From Ferruginibacter sp. (lineage in GTDB: Bacteria; Bacteroidota; Bacteroidia; Chitinophagales; Chitinophagaceae): a DNA stretch of 48,206 nt. The notes beneath the pieces were generated by a model. It was not told where the DNA came from, did no database searches, and worked only from the letters and a program-made list of their open reading frames with translations. Position numbers and translations under genes: made by a program. This document shows positions 44,693 through 48,206 of this stretch, piece by piece (the stretch's first letter is position 1; the number at the start of each line of letters is the position of its first letter). The stretch spans positions 1-48,206 of the forward strand of contig JANXVN010000312.1 of assembly GCA_025351645.1 (NCBI GenBank), read 5' to 3'.

Positions 44693-45910
44693 CTAACTCA
44701 TTTCATGCAAAGCCGGGTGGCTTTTATTAACCGGTATCCGTTCATAATTTTCCATCACAAGGGCTGCTGCCCCAATCAGTTCCGCATGTATGCCCAATGT
44801 TGATATTTCTATTTTGGTATTTTGATAAAGCCTTGGTATGCAATGCTCGTTTAATGCCTGTTGTATTGGTGCCTGCCAAATTTGCCCTGCCGATGAGCCC
44901 CTGCCACTTAATATAATTAGTTTGGGGTTCAAAAGATGTATTAATACAGCAACGCCTTTGCCAATATTATAGCCTGCTTTTGAAAAAATTTCTATGGCAA
45001 ACTGGTCACCTTCCAATACCGCTTTCATAATACCATCACTGGCAACTTCCAGGTTATCAAATGGTAAAGAACTGAGTTTGGATAACCTTCCTTCCGCAAT
45101 GCCTTCTTTGGCTTTTTCTACAATCAGCAACAAAGAAGTTTCTGTTTCGAGGCAGCCTGTTTTGCCACAACTGCATAATTTTCCGTTTAAAAAAAAAGGT
45201 ATGTGGCTAAACTCGCCGGCAAACCCCTCGTGGCCCCTAAACAATACGCCGTTTAATATTAACCCCAGCCCAACGCCCCAGCCAATATTTACCACCATAA
45301 CATCCTTTTCGTTTTTTGCAGCCCCAAACCTAAGCTCAGCAAGGGCTGTAAGGCTGCTATCATTATCTATAAAAACAGGCAAGCCTATTTTATCGGCTAT
45401 ATATTTTGTAATGCTTTTATTATTTCCTAAAGGCAAAAATGAATAATTAATACCTTTTTCAACATCTACAAAACCTGGCATCCCTATACCAATACCAACA
45501 AATTTTTCTTTGGGTATTCCGGATGAATATATAACCTGTATTATTTTATCTTTCAGTATTTCGAGGGCACCTGCATTATCAGGCAGAGGGAGTACGATTT
45601 TTTCAATGGGAGAGACAAAATTATTCTGCATATCCATTACAACTATCCTGGTTACAAACTGATCCATTGCTACAGATACCAAATACATCACATTTTGCTT
45701 AAGGGCATAAGTTAATGGGCGACGGCCACCTGTTGATACGGCAAACCCTGTTTCAATTACCAAATTAACAGCTATTAAATTTTCAATCAATTTTGCCGTT
45801 ACAGGAAAACTTTTATCAATTTTTATAGATAAATCCGCACAAGACAAATTCTCTTCAAAATACAATTCTTTCAAAATCTTATTCCGGGAAAATGTCTTCT
45901 TATCGGTCAT
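44693..45910 (-). CDS. ROK-family transcriptional regulator
   Basis: A 405-residue protein. Residues about 8-65 form a winged helix (RNKILKELYF, LSIKIDKSFPVTAKLIENL). The ROK domain follows with an ATP-fold: GIGIGMPGFVDVEKG, VFIDNDSSLTALAELRFG, VNIGWGVGLGLILNGVLFRG, GEFSHI and the zinc motif CSCGKTGCLE. These resemble XylR/NagC repressors that release DNA on binding a sugar. With the HTH it is a regulator rather than a kinase. It probably controls the second locus and/or the divergent GH3 gene (inferred). Confidence 0.9.
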   Translation of the reverse strand: MTDKKTFSRNKILKELYFEENLSCADLSIKIDKSFPVTAKLIENLIAVNLVIETGFAVSTGGRRPLTYALKQNVMYLVSVAMDQFVTRIVVMDMQNNFVSPIEKIVLPLPDNAGALEILKDKIIQVIYSSGIPKEKFVGIGIGMPGFVDVEKGINYSFLPLGNNKSITKYIADKIGLPVFIDNDSSLTALAELRFGAAKNEKDVMVVNIGWGVGLGLILNGVLFRGHEGFAGEFSHIPFFLNGKLCSCGKTGCLETETSLLLIVEKAKEGIAEGRLSKLSSLPFDNLEVASDGIMKAVLEGDQFAIEIFSKAGYNIGKGVAVLIHLLNPKLIILSGRGSSAGQIWQAPIQQALNEHCIPRLYQNTKIEISTLGIHAELIGAAALVMENYERIPVNKSHPALHEMS

Positions 45911-46220
45911 ATTTTGCAGACTTGGTAAATTGGAATGTTAAATAATTGAAAATAAAGATAAGGGAAACTTCTTAAATAATTAAAGAAGTTAATTATTATT
46001 TTAAAATCTTTGAAAGTTTACCTTTAAAGAGTTTAAACAAGTTTTATTTTGGGCTATTAAAATTTAATTTGTTAAAAGCTTTACCAAGAATTGGAAATTT
46101 TTACAGAATTTGGAAGTATGCAAGCAGTGAGTAGATAAAACGAATAGCAACAGTTTTTTGAGCATAAAACATCGAATTCGTTTTATATAATATACTTAAT
46201 AAAATAGTAGAAATAAAACC
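45911..46220. other. Divergent promoter region, ROK gene and GH3 gene
   Basis: 310 AT-rich bases with no gene. It must hold promoters of both divergent genes. No clear consensus box or operator palindrome stands out by eye. Confidence 0.5.
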
Positions 46221-48206
46221 ATGCAAAAATCAATAACCGCCAATTTATTAATTGCCAGCCTTTGTGCCTGCATAATAGCAAGTGCACAAACACAACCCCT
46301 ATACAAACAAATTAATGCACCCATTGATGCACGGGTAACCAATTTGCTAAAATTGTTAACCTTGCCCGAAAAAATTTCTTTGCTTGGCAACAACAGCCCT
46401 GCCATTGCCCGCTTAAAAATTAACCCCTACAATTGGTGGAACGAAGGGCTGCACGGCATTGCAAGGGCGGGCGAAGCAACGGTGTTTCCGCAGGCGATAG
46501 GCATGGCGGCTACTTTTAATGATGCATTGCTTAAAGAAGTTGGCGCTGATGTTTCTACCGAAGCAAGGGCAAAGTATAATTTAGCCGCTAAAATGAACCG
46601 GCACCTCTGGTATATGGGCCTAAGTTTTTGGAGCCCCAATATCAATATTTTCAGGGATCCCCGCTGGGGCCGCGGACAGGAAACCTATGGCGAAGACCCG
46701 TTTTTAACTTCCCGCATGGGCACTGCTTATGTTACCGGGCTGCAAGGCAATAACAGTAAATACCTTAAAACTTCTGCCTGCGCAAAACACTATGCCGTAC
46801 ATAGCGGGCCCGAAGCTGGCCGCCATAGTTTTAATGCCATCGTAAGCCAAAAAGACCTTCGGGAAACTTACCTCTATTCATTTAAAAAATTGGTAGATGC
46901 AGGCGTTGAGTCTGTTATGTGCGCCTACAACCGCATCAATGGCGAGCCTTGCTGTACCGGCACTACCATGCTGCAAAATATATTGCGTAAAGAGTGGGGC
47001 TTTAAAGGCCATATAGTAACCGATTGCGGTGCATTGGATGATATAATAAGCGGGCATAAAACAATAGCCAGCCGGGAAGAACTGGCTGCCGCTGCCATTA
47101 AAGCCGGTATTAATTTAGAGTGCGGCGGCGTATTGCAAACAGAAGTACAAAATGCTATTGATAAAGGCTTGATAAACGAAACGGATGTTGATAATGCTTT
47201 AAGTGGATTGTTGCGTACACAAATTAAATTAGGCTTTTTTGATGATAATAAATTGAACCCATACAGCCGGTATGGTGCAGATAGCGTACACAATAAACAG
47301 CATATTGCCCTGGCCTTACAGATGGCGCAACAAAGCATGGTGCTGCTTAAAAATGATGGTGTGTTGCCTTTGCCTGAAAATAAATATCCTTCTATGCTGG
47401 TAACGGGTGCCAATGCGGCTTCTGTTGAAGCAATGGTGGGTAATTACCATGGTATTAACGGCGATATTGTTACCATTGCAGAAGGCATTGCAAAGGCTGC
47501 CGGCCCTGCAACTGCGGTGCAATATGACCAGGGCTGCGACAATGCAGATACGGTACATTTTGGCGGTATATGGGCCTCTCAAAACAGTGATATTACCGTG
47601 GTAGTAATTGGGCTAACGCCTTTAATGGAAGGCGAAGAAGGCGATGCGTTTTTATCGCCAGGTGGTGGCGATAAAATAAGCCTGGACCTGCCACGGCCAC
47701 ATATATTACTCTTACAAAAATTGCGTGAAGCCAGCAAAAAGCCAATAGTAGCCGTAATTACAGCGGGTAGCAATGTAGATATTGCAGCCATTGAACCGTA
47801 TGCAGATGCGATAGTGCTGGCATGGTACCCAGGCGAACAAGGTGGTACTGCATTTGCGGATATTTTGTATGGAAAAGTTTCTCCATCCGGCCGTTTGCCG
47901 GTTACTTTTTATAAGAGCTTAAGCGACCTGCCAGATTATAAAGACTACAGCATGAAGGGGCGTACCTACCGTTACTTTACTGGTAGTGTACAATACCCTT
48001 TTGGCTTTGGCTTAAGCTACACAACTTTTAATTATGCATGGAGTAAAATGCCGAAAGCTATGTATGCACTGGCAGATAAAATAGACTTTTCCCTTGCCAT
48101 AAATAATACCGGAAAAATGGATGGTGATGAGGTAGTGCAGGCTTACATTGAATACCCGCAAAGCGAAGGCATGCCACTAAAAGAATTGAAGGCTTTTAAA
48201 AAAATA
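46221..48206 (+). CDS. GH3 beta-glycosidase (beta-xylosidase/beta-glucosidase), 3' end cut off
   Basis: 662 codons without a stop, running off the right edge. A signal peptide (MQKSITANLLIASLCACI, ending ASAQ) is followed by the GH3 N-domain: INPYNWWNEGLHGIARAG, FWSPNINIFRDPRWGRGQET, CAKHYAVHSGPE and the nucleophile Asp in IVTDCGALDD. The C-domain follows (SMVLLKNDGVLPLP, GSNVDIAAIEPYADAIVLAW, GRLPVTFYKS), then the fibronectin-III start. The NWWNEGLHG and GPEAGRHSF words resemble plant-like GH3 beta-xylosidases, suggesting xylose, but glucosidase activity is possible. Divergent from the ROK gene. Confidence 0.93.
   Translation, partial: MQKSITANLLIASLCACIIASAQTQPLYKQINAPIDARVTNLLKLLTLPEKISLLGNNSPAIARLKINPYNWWNEGLHGIARAGEATVFPQAIGMAATFNDALLKEVGADVSTEARAKYNLAAKMNRHLWYMGLSFWSPNINIFRDPRWGRGQETYGEDPFLTSRMGTAYVTGLQGNNSKYLKTSACAKHYAVHSGPEAGRHSFNAIVSQKDLRETYLYSFKKLVDAGVESVMCAYNRINGEPCCTGTTMLQNILRKEWGFKGHIVTDCGALDDIISGHKTIASREELAAAAIKAGINLECGGVLQTEVQNAIDKGLINETDVDNALSGLLRTQIKLGFFDDNKLNPYSRYGADSVHNKQHIALALQMAQQSMVLLKNDGVLPLPENKYPSMLVTGANAASVEAMVGNYHGINGDIVTIAEGIAKAAGPATAVQYDQGCDNADTVHFGGIWASQNSDITVVVIGLTPLMEGEEGDAFLSPGGGDKISLDLPRPHILLLQKLREASKKPIVAVITAGSNVDIAAIEPYADAIVLAWYPGEQGGTAFADILYGKVSPSGRLPVTFYKSLSDLPDYKDYSMKGRTYRYFTGSVQYPFGFGLSYTTFNYAWSKMPKAMYALADKIDFSLAINNTGKMDGDEVVQAYIEYPQSEGMPLKELKAFKKI

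Noticed and set aside
44693..45910. ROK protein as a sugar kinase
   Set aside because: The N-terminal winged helix and length near 400 residues fit a regulator better, though weak kinase activity cannot be excluded.
46925..47413. A 162-residue minus-strand open frame inside the GH3 gene
   Set aside because: Shadow of the GH3 reading frame.

Overview
The window looks like a chromosome segment of a free-living member of the Bacteroidota, most likely the family Chitinophagaceae (inferred). The reasons are two SusC/SusD outer-membrane glycan-uptake pairs, promoter-like TTTG / TAnnTTTG boxes, and an almost complete lack of Shine-Dalgarno sequences. The exception is rpsU, which has a very strong one. 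The sequence is AT-rich, most genes lie on the minus strand, and no CRISPR array, phage module or intact transposase gene is visible.

Region 1 (1-7.3 kb) is housekeeping. On the minus strand: the first codons of tuf preceded by four tRNA genes (Thr-TGT, Tyr-GTA, Gly-TCC, Thr-GGT in transcription order), hpf, a Xer-type recombinase, and rpsU with a clear promoter, Shine-Dalgarno and terminator. On the plus strand: riboflavin synthase and a multi-pass membrane protein. A zinc-ribbon methyltransferase and an HscA-like Hsp70 follow on the minus strand.

Region 2 (7.3-10.95 kb) has a cobalamin riboswitch upstream of B12-independent methionine synthase metE, which ends in its own terminator. A small cysteine-rich CWC/DUF5522 protein follows.

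Region 3 (10.9-33 kb) is a fucose-directed polysaccharide utilization locus. One long minus-strand gene series reads susC, susD, GH29 fucosidase, a giant FG-GAP/UnbV lipoprotein, GH29, SGNH esterase, fucose permease, GH29, and a dehydrogenase resembling L-galactonate oxidoreductase. A GH35-type glycosidase lies downstream. Upstream, behind a terminator, are a UxaA-family sugar-acid dehydratase and a divergent AraC regulator. Together they suggest outer-membrane uptake of a fucosylated glycan, periplasmic defucosylation, proton-coupled fucose import and oxidative (non-phosphorylating) fucose breakdown. No fucI, fucK or fucA is present here.

Region 4 (33-48.2 kb) is a second locus: a ROK regulator, susC, susD, then, after a very strong terminator, GH29, GH92 and GH125. 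This suits a fucosylated alpha-mannose glycan such as an N-glycan (inferred). A divergent GH3 enzyme runs off the right edge.

The intergenic DNA is rich in repeats. There are two 93-bp MITE-like elements with 20-bp terminal inverted repeats and 8-bp flanking direct repeats, a 295-bp inverted-repeat element with a nested REP-like pair, another REP-like hairpin, and a GCCGG-type hairpin family. I did not find a clearly new defence or mobile system. The most unusual material is the fucose pathway gene set and these repeat families.
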